Origin: Planctomycetaceae bacterium
Lineage (GTDB): Bacteria; Planctomycetota; Planctomycetia; Planctomycetales; Planctomycetaceae
DNA: 64,000 nucleotides
Assembly (NCBI GenBank): GCA_002724315.1
Contig: PBOJ01000131.1
Coordinates: 1 to 64,000 of the forward strand
Direction of reading: 5' to 3'
A model generated the notes under the pieces. The model ran no database searches. It saw only the letters and a list, made by a program, of their open reading frames with translations, and had not been told where the DNA came from. Position numbers and translations under genes: made by a program. Shown here piece by piece: positions 55,325-62,966 of this stretch; position 1 is the first letter of the stretch, and the number at the start of each line of letters is the position of its first letter.

Positions 55325-56149
55325 TTAGCCCAGGCGAGCCACGATGCGTGGAATCAGCTCGGCCAGAGACTGACCGCCACGGGCGGCCTGTTCGAGCACC
55401 ATGTCGATGTCGACCGGGTGGAGCTCCTCGGGCAACCCCATGTCGGTGACGATTGAGAATCCCAGCACTTTCATCGACATGTGTCGTGCCACCAGGCACT
55501 CGGGCACCGTCGACATTCCCACCAGGTCGGCCCCCAAACGTCGCAGCATCCGGTACTCGGCACGTGTCTCCAGGTTGGGGCCGGCCACGGCAACGAAGAC
55601 ACCGGATTTCAGTTCCCAGCCCAGTTCCGAAGCGCATTCGCTGGCAACCTGGATCAGTGCCGGATCGTAGGGGTCGCACATGTCCGGGAAGCGAGGCCCC
55701 AGGCTGTCGTCGTTGGGACCACGGAGCGGGTTGTCGCCCAGCAGGTTGATATGGTCAGAGATCGCCACGACGTCGGCGAGTTCAAACTCGGGGTTCATCC
55801 CGCCAGCCGCGTTGGTCAGGACCAGCGTCTCGGCTCCCAGGGAACTCATGACCCGTACCGGAAACGTCACTTCGGCCAGGGAATACCCCTCGTAGAAGTG
55901 GAAGCGGCCCTCCATGGCGACCAACGGGACGCCTCCGAGTGTGCCGCAGACGAGTTGCCCGGCGTGCGACGGGGCTGTCGAGACGGGAAAGTGGGGGATG
56001 TCTTCGTAGGCGAAGGTCGTGGCGTTCTCGATCTGTTCAGCCAGGCCGCCCAGTCCGGTTCCCAGCACCAGTCCGATGGCTGGTGGGGTGGCCCATTGTG
56101 CCGAAATGACCTGGCAGGCCTCGTCGATCCGCTTCCGCAATTCGCTCAT
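55325..56149 (-). CDS. Purine nucleoside phosphorylase
   Basis: A 274-residue PNP of the trimeric PNP/MTAP family, which splits purine nucleosides with phosphate. The motifs are GTGLGG near residue 30, GRFHFYEG near 81, LTNAAGGMN near 110, GPNLETRAE near 189 and GMSTVPE near 208, all typical of PunA. A GAGGGA ribosome-binding site precedes the ATG at 56149. It is transcribed in the same direction as ileS with a 106-base gap. A short open frame lies just upstream on the same strand. Confidence 0.93.
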   Translation of the reverse strand: MSELRKRIDEACQVISAQWATPPAIGLVLGTGLGGLAEQIENATTFAYEDIPHFPVSTAPSHAGQLVCGTLGGVPLVAMEGRFHFYEGYSLAEVTFPVRVMSSLGAETLVLTNAAGGMNPEFELADVVAISDHINLLGDNPLRGPNDDSLGPRFPDMCDPYDPALIQVASECASELGWELKSGVFVAVAGPNLETRAEYRMLRRLGADLVGMSTVPECLVARHMSMKVLGFSIVTDMGLPEELHPVDIDMVLEQAARGGQSLAELIPRIVARLG

Positions 56150-56180
56150 CTGTTCCCTCGACTCTCAGATCATTCCACGT

Positions 56181-56387
56181 TCAGACCGGCAGCCGATGTT
56201 CGACCAGTTTTTCGACTTCGGCGTCGTTGGTGATCTCCTCAACCGCTTCGGTCCATGCGGCGCCATGGATGAATGAGGCGATCGCCGGGTCGTCCCGTTT
56301 TGTTGCCCCGATCACGTTTCTGCTCTGGCCCCGGCTCATACGCAATTGTTCGGGGATGGCGAGTCTCCGTTCACCATGTCCTGCCAC
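56181..56387 (-). CDS. Possible small protein upstream of the phosphorylase gene
   Basis: A 68-codon frame from a GTG (an internal ATG at 56339 would give 52 residues). The C-terminal half, DDPAIASFIHGAAWTEAVEEI and on, looks like a real helical protein with high GC at third positions. It ends 31 bases before the phosphorylase gene. I see no good ribosome-binding site and no recognised domain. The rest of the gap 56150-56582 holds only the promoter at 56515. Confidence 0.35.
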   Translation of the reverse strand: MAGHGERRLAIPEQLRMSRGQSRNVIGATKRDDPAIASFIHGAAWTEAVEEITNDAEVEKLVEHRLPV

Positions 56388-56514
56388 GGTATGCCGGAGG
56401 CCGTGTGGTCGCCGAAAAGTGTCCGTCGCGTTCAGTGCCCAACTGATTATTCAACGGATTCCGACTTGTCAAGGACTCGGTCCGGACGAATGCGTTGGCC
56501 GTGGACAGTCGATC

Positions 56515-56544
56515 TTGAACGTCTCACCGACACTGTGTTATATG
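56515..56544 (+). promoter_or_regulatory. Possible promoter for the LRR membrane protein
   Basis: TTGAAC (56515-56520) and TATATG (56539-56544) are separated by 18 bases, with four matches to consensus in each box. The start would be near 56551, about 32 bases before the ATG. Confidence 0.4.
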
Positions 56545-56582
56545 CCGGCGATCCTGAGCCATCTCACCCGGCCGGCCATCGC

Positions 56583-57485
56583 ATGTCCACAAGTGATTCC
56601 GAATCGCAACGGTCCGAGTTGCCGGAGGTGTCGAGTGGGCGACAGGGACGGATTGTGGCCAGCCGGGGGCATCGCGGCCGAGGCATAGCGGCGGTCGTCC
56701 TGGTAGTGCTGTTGCTGGCGGTGATCTCGGTCACCACCGGGCTGTTTGACGTCGACGACGAGGCCGCGCGGGCCGAGACCCGTCGGAGGGTCGAATCGGC
56801 CCTCGAACTCCAGGGCGTTAAGCTCAAGCCGGTCCGCTCTCATCAACTGGCAACGGAAACGCCGGCGGCATCCGAGGCAACCCTGGTAAGGCTGGCTGAT
56901 GAACATCTCGAAAACGGACGTGTCGTCACCGCTCTTCTGGAGCAACTGACAGGCCTCGGTCCGCTGGTGGTCAACCTGGCTCAGACCAGCGTCTCGGGTG
57001 ACGGGATTGAACCGATCGTGTCTCGTCCCGACGTCCTGGGCCTGATCCTGCTGGGGACCGGCATCGATGACGAGTCGCTGGCCTCTCTGCGAGGACGTGC
57101 TCAGTTGAGGACGCTGTCACTGGAACGCACCGCGGTCTCCGACCAGGGGCTTTCTCACCTCAGCCGGCTCACCGGGCTCCGGCAACTTTATCTCACCGGG
57201 ACGCGGATCACCGGCGAAGGTCTCGATCGTCTCGCCGATCTCACCCGGCTCGAATCGGTGAAGCTGGGTGACACCGAAGTCGGCGATGCGGGGCTGGTTT
57301 CTCTCGCGCGACTCCCCCGGCTCAAGTTCCTCTCCCTGGATCGGACCCGCGTCACTGATGCCGGTGTGCCGGTGCTGGCCGAAATCCGGTCCCTGGAATT
57401 TCTGGATCTCCACAGCACCTGGGTCACCGACGAAGGCATCAAGAGGCTTCGCGATGCGTTGCCCAATTGTCGGGTCGAACACTGA
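56583..57485 (+). CDS. Membrane-anchored leucine-rich-repeat protein
   Basis: A 300-residue protein with a short basic cytosolic segment, one transmembrane helix at about 33-57 (RGIAAVVLVVLLLAVIS), and a helical stalk (about 60-120). Six to seven leucine-rich repeats follow at about 125-295, each near 24 residues with the pattern L-x-x-L-x-L-x-x-T-x-[IV]-[TS]-D/G-x-G-L. Such repeats usually bind proteins. The orientation suggests the LRR domain faces the periplasm. No enzyme domain is present. The upstream frame stays open but lacks domain content, so the ATG at 56583 is chosen. Confidence 0.8.
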   Translation: MSTSDSESQRSELPEVSSGRQGRIVASRGHRGRGIAAVVLVVLLLAVISVTTGLFDVDDEAARAETRRRVESALELQGVKLKPVRSHQLATETPAASEATLVRLADEHLENGRVVTALLEQLTGLGPLVVNLAQTSVSGDGIEPIVSRPDVLGLILLGTGIDDESLASLRGRAQLRTLSLERTAVSDQGLSHLSRLTGLRQLYLTGTRITGEGLDRLADLTRLESVKLGDTEVGDAGLVSLARLPRLKFLSLDRTRVTDAGVPVLAEIRSLEFLDLHSTWVTDEGIKRLRDALPNCRVEH

Positions 57486-57594
57486 TCCAGTGACCGGTTG
57501 ACGGGGGTGAGACCGGGCCGCTCGATTGCACGGGGCCGAAAGGGCGATTAGCCTTACCGCCGTCACACCGACCGGGACCAGAAGGAGTGGTGCA

Positions 57595-58893
57595 ATGAGC
57601 CGACAGCCGTTCTTCGATGAGCATCGAGAGGTGTCGCGGAGATACTTTCTCCGACAGAGCATGGAGCTTGGAGGTGGTGTCGGAGCGTTGGGCCTGGGGG
57701 CTGGGGGATTGCAGGCCGCTGAAGAGTCCGAAGCGGTGGCCAAGGCCCGTGCCGCCCTCGACGCGCAGATCAAGGGCCTTGAGTACCTGACAGAGCCCGA
57801 CAAGTTTGTCCCGGTCGAGCGGGGCAACCCGTTGCCGTACAAATTGCCTCCCGAGAAACTCAAGTCGGCGGGAATGACGCGGGAGTCGTGGCGGTTGGAG
57901 GTCCTGCCCGATCCGGGATCGAATTCCCAGGTCGAGCGTCCCTTGCGGGTCGCTGACGGAACCGCGTTGACATTCGACGCACTGATGAAGCTGGCAGAAA
58001 AACACTCGGTCCGCTTTCTCAAGACGATGACCTGCAACAACATCGCTGCACCGCTGGGTACCGGTTTGTGGGAAGGGGTGCCGTTGCGTGAAGTGATCTG
58101 GATGGCCAAGCCCACCTCCAACGTCCGTCGGGTGTGGTTCTATGGCTACCACAACGAGGACCCCAAACAGGAGTTCCGTGGGTCTTTGTCGGTCGGACGG
58201 GTTCTGGAGGATCCTCCGGACACCCCGCCAGTGATCCTCTGCTACAAGCTCAACGGTGACTGGATCTCCGGCAACCGTGGTGGCCCGGTGCGGATGGTGA
58301 TCCCCGAGAGCTACGGGTTCAAGAACATCAAGTGGCTGACGAAGGTCTTCCTGACCAACCGGTTCAACGCCAATGACACCTACGAACGGGGCAACAACGA
58401 CATCGACAGCTGGATGAAGTCGATCGCGAGATTCATCAGCAAGCCGCGGCGAGGTTCGGCGGGGGTGCCGATTCCGTTGACGGGCCTGGCACAGGTCGGC
58501 ATCAACGGTGTGTCGAAAGTGCAGGCCTGGCTTCATCCCAAGGACAAGCCGCTGCCGAACGGCGATCCGTATTTCCAGAAGGCACCGTGGCAGGACATGA
58601 AACTGCTGCCCCCACCGATGGATTTCGGGGGCGGGTTGCCCAAGGACGCGATCGGACCGGGCGTCTCCCCGCCGGTTCACGGGTTTGATCCCAAGACAGG
58701 CCGACCCACGTCGTGGCCGCAGGCCTACTCGCTGGTTCACTGGGCCGGCCTGTTGCCGGGTGTCGCGGCTGGACGCTACGAACTCAGGTGTCGGGCGATC
58801 AACAACCGTGGTGTGGCTCAGCCGCTGCCTCGCCCGTTCCGCAAGAGTGGGGCCAGCGACATCGAACGGGTGAGCCTGACCGTTCGGGATTGA
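57595..58893 (+). CDS. Tat-exported sulfite-oxidase-family molybdopterin protein
   Basis: A 432-residue protein with a twin-arginine signal (S14-R-R-Y-F-L-R) and hydrophobic segment GGGVGALGLGAGGL. The oxidoreductase molybdopterin-binding domain covers about 95-265, with the molybdenum-ligating C147 in FLKTMTCNNIA and the motif NGDWISGNRGGPVRMVIPESYGFKNIKW. The C-terminal part resembles the sulfite oxidase dimerisation/Mo-co_dimer region (KVQAWLHPKDKP, RYELRCRAINNRG). AAGGAG precedes the ATG. The true substrate may not be sulfite; YedY-like and plant-like members differ. The rhomboid-like gene follows 34 bases downstream and may encode its membrane partner. Confidence 0.88.
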   Translation: MSRQPFFDEHREVSRRYFLRQSMELGGGVGALGLGAGGLQAAEESEAVAKARAALDAQIKGLEYLTEPDKFVPVERGNPLPYKLPPEKLKSAGMTRESWRLEVLPDPGSNSQVERPLRVADGTALTFDALMKLAEKHSVRFLKTMTCNNIAAPLGTGLWEGVPLREVIWMAKPTSNVRRVWFYGYHNEDPKQEFRGSLSVGRVLEDPPDTPPVILCYKLNGDWISGNRGGPVRMVIPESYGFKNIKWLTKVFLTNRFNANDTYERGNNDIDSWMKSIARFISKPRRGSAGVPIPLTGLAQVGINGVSKVQAWLHPKDKPLPNGDPYFQKAPWQDMKLLPPPMDFGGGLPKDAIGPGVSPPVHGFDPKTGRPTSWPQAYSLVHWAGLLPGVAAGRYELRCRAINNRGVAQPLPRPFRKSGASDIERVSLTVRD

Positions 58894-58927
58894 ATTGACG
58901 GCCAGGCCGACTTCGACGGACGCGAAG

Positions 58928-59755
58928 ATGAAGCTGCTCGATCGCCTGGAACGACGCTTTGGACGCTTTGCGGTCCCCAATCTCGCGTTGTTGATCGCGA
59001 TGGGCCACGGGCTGGTGCTGGTGATGAGCTGGCTGAATGCGTCTCAGCCGGGATCGGCCGACGTGTTGCAGGATTGGCGTCTGCAAGGCAGCGAGGTCGT
59101 TGCCGGTGAGTGGTGGCGTCTGCTGACGTTCCTGTTCGTTCCCCCCGGCAGTGACATCCTGTTCCTGTTCGCGTTGTACCTGTTCGTGGTCATGGGCGGT
59201 GCTCTCGAGAACCAATGGGGGGCATTCCGTTTCAACGTCTACATGCTGGTGGGCTGCGTGTCCTCGGTAGCGGTGGCCTTCATCGTGCCCGACCAGGCAG
59301 TGACGGTGGGGTACCTGGGCCTCAGCGTGGTCTTGGCCTTCGCCTGCCTGTTTCCGGATTTCCGGCTTTACGTGATGTTTGTGTTCCCGGTACCGATCAA
59401 GTTCCTGGCCTGGTTCGTCTGGTTCTACTATGGCGTGACCCTGCTTTCCGGCTCGAACTGGCTGGACAAGCTTCTGGTCCTGGCATCGATCCTGAACTTC
59501 GCACTGTTTTTTGGCTCCGACATCCTGCTGAAGATCCGTTCCAGCAAGCGGCGGCAACAGCACCTGCGGCAGGTGGCGCGCGAGGAAGTGACGCCGTTTC
59601 ACACCTGCAGCCACTGCGGGCTGACCGACAAGGACGACTCGCAGATGCTGTTCCAGTACTGTTCGCGATGTGACGGTGATCACGAATACTGCCAGGATCA
59701 CCTGCGTGACCACGAGCATGTCGTGGAAGAGGGCGAGGGACTGCCAGCCGGCTAG
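58928..59755 (+). CDS. Rhomboid-like membrane protein with C-terminal zinc-binding tail, probably inactive as protease
   Basis: A 275-residue protein with about six membrane helices that align loosely with rhomboid proteases: GEWWRLLTFLFVP, LYLFVVMGGALENQWGAFRFNVYM and LAFACLFPDFRLYVMF are rhomboid-like. The serine motif GxSG is replaced by VGYLG, and no histidine appears in the last helix, so peptidase activity is unlikely. The C-terminal 55 residues contain CSHCGL, YCSRCDGDHEYC and QDHLRDHEH, a probable zinc-binding domain in the cytoplasm. It follows the Tat-exported molybdopterin gene on the same strand. The last four bases overlap the convergent repeat-protein gene. Confidence 0.65.
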   Translation: MKLLDRLERRFGRFAVPNLALLIAMGHGLVLVMSWLNASQPGSADVLQDWRLQGSEVVAGEWWRLLTFLFVPPGSDILFLFALYLFVVMGGALENQWGAFRFNVYMLVGCVSSVAVAFIVPDQAVTVGYLGLSVVLAFACLFPDFRLYVMFVFPVPIKFLAWFVWFYYGVTLLSGSNWLDKLLVLASILNFALFFGSDILLKIRSSKRRQQHLRQVAREEVTPFHTCSHCGLTDKDDSQMLFQYCSRCDGDHEYCQDHLRDHEHVVEEGEGLPAG

Positions 59756-60186
59756 TCGTCAAAATAGTCGTCGGCAAAGAAGACCAGCACGGCTGCGACA
59801 GCCTTCTTGCCGCCGTGGCTTCCACAACAGTTGGACGCGGACCCCCACGACGAGCCTTTCTTGCGGATCGTGCCGCCGCTTTCGATCCGGCCGATTGCAT
59901 AGCCACGCCGTCTGACCGTTCCGTTCGACTCGATCTTCCCCACCGACCTGCCTCGCCTGCGGATGGTGCCGTCGCTGTCGATCGATCCGACCGAGCTGCC
60001 GCGTTTGCGGACTGTGCCGTTGGATTCGAAACGGCCCACCGAACGGCCCCGGATGCGGATCGTGCCATCGTCGTCGATCTTCGCCCAAGACGAGCCACTC
60101 CTGCGGATCACGATTTCCGCCTCGGCATCGATCACCATCACGCCCAGCAACAAGATGGTCATTAGCCAATGGTACGGGTTGGTCAT
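59752..60186 (-). CDS. Secreted protein of five tandem 16-residue repeats
   Basis: A 144-residue protein. A signal peptide spans residues 1-24 (ends IDAEA). It is followed by five near-identical 16-residue units with the pattern G-T-[IV]-R-x-[RK]-G-x-S-[VW]-G-x-[IF]-[ED]-S-[ND]. The first is partial (SSWAKIDDD). The end is Cys/Gly/Lys-rich with a hydrophobic AAVLVFFADD tail. Similar repeats make small beta-solenoid or five-fold beta-flower folds, from memory. A perfect AGGAGG lies nine bases before the ATG at 60186. Function is unknown. Confidence 0.8.
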   Translation of the reverse strand: MTNPYHWLMTILLLGVMVIDAEAEIVIRRSGSSWAKIDDDGTIRIRGRSVGRFESNGTVRKRGSSVGSIDSDGTIRRRGRSVGKIESNGTVRRRGYAIGRIESGGTIRKKGSSWGSASNCCGSHGGKKAVAAVLVFFADDYFDD

Positions 60187-60461
60187 GGAGAGATCCTCCT
60201 GTTCCGGTGTGGATGATGTCGGTCCTGCGACTCCATCGAAATCAGCAATTGGCGTGCCGGAAATGTGGAACGGGACAGGCTGGAGGTGAGAGTGCGAACG
60301 TGCGTATCGGATCGATGACAGGTGTCCCCGAATCGAGACACTGCTGCATGCCAACATCAACGGGTTTCCCCGTCGGGGGTGTCCGTCCTAGACTGGCCGG
60401 TCGGTTGTCTGTGTGATACGTGGTTGTTGTCAGGAAATGGAACGACGCGGAGAGGCATGAG

Positions 60462-61220
60462 ATGAGCGATCACGGCGTGTCCGGGCGTGTGGCGTTGGTG
60501 ACCGGTGGGTCGAGGGGAATCGGTCGTTCCATCAGTGAGCAACTGGCAGCGGCTGGAGCCCGAGTGGCTGTCAATTACCGGTCGGACCACGATGCGGCTG
60601 CATCGACGGTCGGAGCGATTCAGTCGGCCGGGGGCACGGCGGCAGCATTCGCGGCGGACGTGTCTGTCGATGACGAGGTGGAACGGCTGGTCCAGGATGT
60701 GACCGAAGAGCTGGGGCCGGTGGATCTCCTGGTCAACAACGCAGGGATCTTCGACTACGGGGGACACCAGGAGACGACGGCCGAGTTGTGGCGACGGACG
60801 ATCGATGTGAACCTGACCAGTGCCTTCCTGGTCAGTTGGGCGGTCAAGGACGGGATGATCGAGCGGGGTTACGGGCGGATCGTCAATGTGGCGTCGATCG
60901 CGGCACTGCGGCCGCGGCCCAAGTCGATCGCCTACGCTGCCAGCAAAGCGGGGATGATCGGTTTGACGCGGAGCCTGGCCGAAGCGGTGGCCCCCGATGG
61001 GGTGCGGGTCAACGCGGTCGCGCCGGGGTTGATCAAGACCGATATCCTGACCGATGTCGACCAGTCGGTGCTCGACGGATTAGTCGAGGCGACACCGATG
61101 AAGCGAATCGGTCAGCCCGAGGACATTGCCGGGGTGGTCGTCTTTCTGCTCGGTGACGACTCGAACTTCATGACCGGGCAGACACTGGTCGCCAGCGGCG
61201 GTCGAGTGACGTTGCCATAG
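60462..61220 (+). CDS. Short-chain dehydrogenase, 3-oxoacyl-ACP reductase (FabG)-like
   Basis: A 252-residue SDR with the cofactor motif TGGSRGIG (14-21), NNAG (92-95) and the complete triad S145, Y158 and K162. The C-terminus has the FabG-like pattern MTGQTLVASGG. Sequence style fits FabG paralogues that reduce 3-oxoacyl or related ketones; it need not be the housekeeping FabG. GGAGAGG precedes the ATG at 60462. It converges on the glutamate-synthase-like gene. Confidence 0.88.
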   Translation: MSDHGVSGRVALVTGGSRGIGRSISEQLAAAGARVAVNYRSDHDAAASTVGAIQSAGGTAAAFAADVSVDDEVERLVQDVTEELGPVDLLVNNAGIFDYGGHQETTAELWRRTIDVNLTSAFLVSWAVKDGMIERGYGRIVNVASIAALRPRPKSIAYAASKAGMIGLTRSLAEAVAPDGVRVNAVAPGLIKTDILTDVDQSVLDGLVEATPMKRIGQPEDIAGVVVFLLGDDSNFMTGQTLVASGGRVTLP

Positions 61221-61236
61221 TCGAAGCGGGAAGAAC

Positions 61237-62790
61237 TCAGCCGGTGGCAGTTCCTCCCGGACCTCCGTTCATCAGTTCTGTGATCTGGGCGCGGTCTTCC
61301 GGAGACGGCATCCCGTAGCTGAGTTCGTACCCGAACAGTTGCGGCACGGTGGCCGAACCGAAACGCCCGTCGAGGATCTCGAGGTACTCGGAGGTGATCA
61401 ACGCGGGGTGAACGACTCCACAGGCCCGTGAGAGGGTCAGCACTTCCTTGCGGAGCGTCATCACGTAATTGGCCAGTCGGTCGGCTTTCAGTAACGGGTC
61501 GAGTCCCCTCACCAGCCACCGGTTCTGGGTGGCGACGCCGGTGGGGCAGTGGCCGCTGTGGCACTGCTGGGCCTGGATGCAGCCGATCGAAAGCATTGCC
61601 TCACGGGCCACACCGACCATGTCGCAGCCCAACGCGAAGGCGAACAGGGTCATTTCGGGGAATCCCAGTTTGGCCGATCCCTGGAAAACGATCTTCTCGT
61701 GCAATCCTCTCTCGGCGAAGACCCGGTAGACGCGACTCATCCCGATCTTGAAGGGCAGGGCCACCCGGTCGGTGAAGACCAGTGGGCCGGCACCCGTCCC
61801 CCCCTCGCCCCCGTCGATCGTTATGAAATCCACTCCGCGTTCCGTGTTGTCGCTCAGTCGGGCCAGGTTGTGCCAGAGATCCATTTCCCCGACGGCGGAC
61901 TTGATCCCCACCGGCAGCCCGGTTGCCTCGGCGATGTTCTCGACGAAGTCCAGCAGGCTGTCGGCGTCAGAGAACGCCGAATGTGACGACGGGCTGATGC
62001 AGTCCACTCCCATCGGGATCCCGCGAATCCGGGAGATCTCGGGCGTGATCTTCGAGGCTGGCAGGATGCCGCCCAGGCCGGGCTTGGCTCCCTGGGAGAG
62101 CTTGATTTCCAGGGCCCGGATGGACGGGTGTTTGTTGGTGGTCTCGACCAGGTGGTCGAGACTGAAATTCCCCTGTTCGTCTCGACAACCGAAATAGCCG
62201 GTGCCAATTTGCCAGATCAGGTCGCCCCCCTGGAGGTGATGGGGGGAGACGCCTCCTTCGCCGGTGTTGTGCAGGCAGCCGGCCAGGCAACTGCCGGCGT
62301 TGAGGGCGTGGATAGCGTTTCCGCTGAGCGATCCATAGCTCATCGCAGAAATGTTGACGATCGAAGGCGGGCGGAACGCGCGGCGACGGCGCCGGTGTCC
62401 ACCCAGGATCTTGGCCACCGGAATGGCGTAGTAGGGGTCGTAATCGGCCTCTCCGGGGAGTGGACTGCGGACCGGGAAGGAGGAGTGTTTGATGATGAGA
62501 TAGTTGGAGGACTGTTCGAGTTCGCTGTCGGTGCCAAACCCGAAGTAGTTGTTCTGTTTCTTCGACGAGGAGTACACCCAGCGGCGCTGGTCGCGGTTGA
62601 ACGGAAGTTCTTCGTCATTGCCGGTGACGATGTACTGTCGCAGTTCGGGGCCGATCGCCTCCAGCAGATAACGGAAGTGCCCAATCACCGGAAAATTCCG
62701 CAGGATAGCGTGCCTCCGTTGGGTGAGATCGTAGACGAGCACCAGCAGCAAGCAGCCACCGATCGCAACGGCTAACCAGACGAATACCAT
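61237..62790 (-). CDS. Membrane-anchored FMN-binding glutamate-synthase-domain protein
   Basis: A 517-residue protein: one transmembrane helix at about 4-22 (LAVAIGGCLLLVLVY), then the GltB-type central and FMN-binding barrel domain. The motifs are GEGGVSPHHL, IKLSQGAKPG-like EIKLSQGAKPG, IDGGEGGTGAGPL and the 3Fe-4S cluster C-x5-C-x4-C (CIQAQQCHSGHCPTG). The glutaminase and C-terminal helix domains of full GOGAT are missing. Such stand-alone proteins are common in bacteria and archaea; their electron donor and true reaction are unsettled. GGAGAGAG precedes the ATG at 62790. Confidence 0.88.
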   Translation of the reverse strand: MVFVWLAVAIGGCLLLVLVYDLTQRRHAILRNFPVIGHFRYLLEAIGPELRQYIVTGNDEELPFNRDQRRWVYSSSKKQNNYFGFGTDSELEQSSNYLIIKHSSFPVRSPLPGEADYDPYYAIPVAKILGGHRRRRRAFRPPSIVNISAMSYGSLSGNAIHALNAGSCLAGCLHNTGEGGVSPHHLQGGDLIWQIGTGYFGCRDEQGNFSLDHLVETTNKHPSIRALEIKLSQGAKPGLGGILPASKITPEISRIRGIPMGVDCISPSSHSAFSDADSLLDFVENIAEATGLPVGIKSAVGEMDLWHNLARLSDNTERGVDFITIDGGEGGTGAGPLVFTDRVALPFKIGMSRVYRVFAERGLHEKIVFQGSAKLGFPEMTLFAFALGCDMVGVAREAMLSIGCIQAQQCHSGHCPTGVATQNRWLVRGLDPLLKADRLANYVMTLRKEVLTLSRACGVVHPALITSEYLEILDGRFGSATVPQLFGYELSYGMPSPEDRAQITELMNGGPGGTATG

Positions 62791-62966
62791 TGACCACTCT
62801 CTCCTGTCTCCATCGTGTGCCGTGACCGGGACACAGTATCGACCGGTCGTCGCGGTGTGGCAAGCAGGTGCTTGACGCGGCATCAGAGAATAGGTTGGAT
62901 AGCCCCTGTGGATCGTCGCGGCCGAGCCTCGCGACTTTCGGAGTGGTTGGACGAGGAGACGACCCG

